From: Duganella sp. Leaf126
Lineage (GTDB): Bacteria; Pseudomonadota; Gammaproteobacteria; Burkholderiales; Burkholderiaceae_D
DNA length: 64,000 nucleotides
Direction: 5' to 3'
Assembly (NCBI RefSeq): GCF_001423125.1
Contig: NZ_LMNW01000005.1
Location: forward strand, 62,001 to 126,000
Numbering within the stretch: the first letter of the stretch is position 1; every line of letters begins with the position of its first letter. Below are positions 63,868 to 64,000 of this stretch, piece after piece. Both the position numbers and the translations under genes were made by a program. Below the pieces are notes generated by a model. That model ran no database searches and was not told the origin of the DNA. It saw only the letters and a program-made list of their open reading frames with translations.

Positions 63868-64000
63868 GCTAAAGCTCTCCTGTTGAATCCGTCGCGACGG
63901 GCCGCCGACGGCGATTCATCGAACGAGATGGCATAGTAAATTCCGCCACTGTAGGACACTAGTGTGTAAAAATGGGTCGATTTCATACCTTAATCGGGAT

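Overview
The window is about 64 kb of GC-rich DNA from what looks like a plant-associated or soil betaproteobacterium of the Oxalobacteraceae (Massilia/Duganella type). This placement is an inference from gene content, protein style and base composition; no rRNA marker is present. Genes are dense, mostly intact and arranged in co-directional operons.

Layout. (1) 1-8.3 kb: tail of a cation/proton antiporter, then a ferulate catabolic cluster. A MarR regulator diverges from ech-vdh-fcs, a periplasmic binding protein and a tannase-family feruloyl esterase. (2) 8.3-10.9 kb: a UvrA-like ABC ATPase. (3) 11-28.2 kb: one long minus-strand cobalamin operon headed by a cobalamin riboswitch: cbtB, cbtA, a thioredoxin-like ferredoxin, cobN, a fused chelatase chlI/chlD, cbiE, a cbiX-cbiC fusion, cbiD, cobI, cobM, cbiG, a cobJ-cobK fusion, cobW and hupE. 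It mixes markers of the early and late cobalt-insertion routes. (4) 28.3-32.2 kb: GNAT acetyltransferase, diguanylate cyclase, an unknown protein and a secreted RNase T2. (5) 32.3-49.1 kb: a glucuronoxylan-type utilisation locus: TonB-dependent receptor, GH35-like enzyme, LacI regulator, GH3, glucarate dehydratase, SGNH esterase, GH115 and GH67. Four similar operator-like sites lie in front of the receptor, the LacI gene and the divergent gudD/esterase operons.

(6) 49.2-52.5 kb: four tightly overlapping genes (acyl-CoA dehydrogenase-like, PIG-L deacetylase, NodS-like methyltransferase, family 2 glycosyltransferase) forming an uncharacterised biosynthetic unit; this is the best candidate here for an undescribed system. 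(7) 52.5-54.4 kb: small unknown protein, AraC regulator and divergent flavodoxin-like protein. (8) 54.4-59.6 kb: DabA/DabB inorganic-carbon uptake pair with a divergent LysR regulator. (9) 59.7-64 kb: EthD-domain protein, class C beta-lactamase-like hydrolase, a decayed tyrosine recombinase, and an FAD monooxygenase interrupted by one in-frame amber codon.

Taken together, the feruloyl esterase/ferulate pathway and the glucuronoxylan locus address the two linked parts of plant hemicellulose: feruloyl esters, and (methyl)glucuronosyl or acetyl side chains. No tRNA, rRNA, CRISPR array or complete mobile element was recognised.
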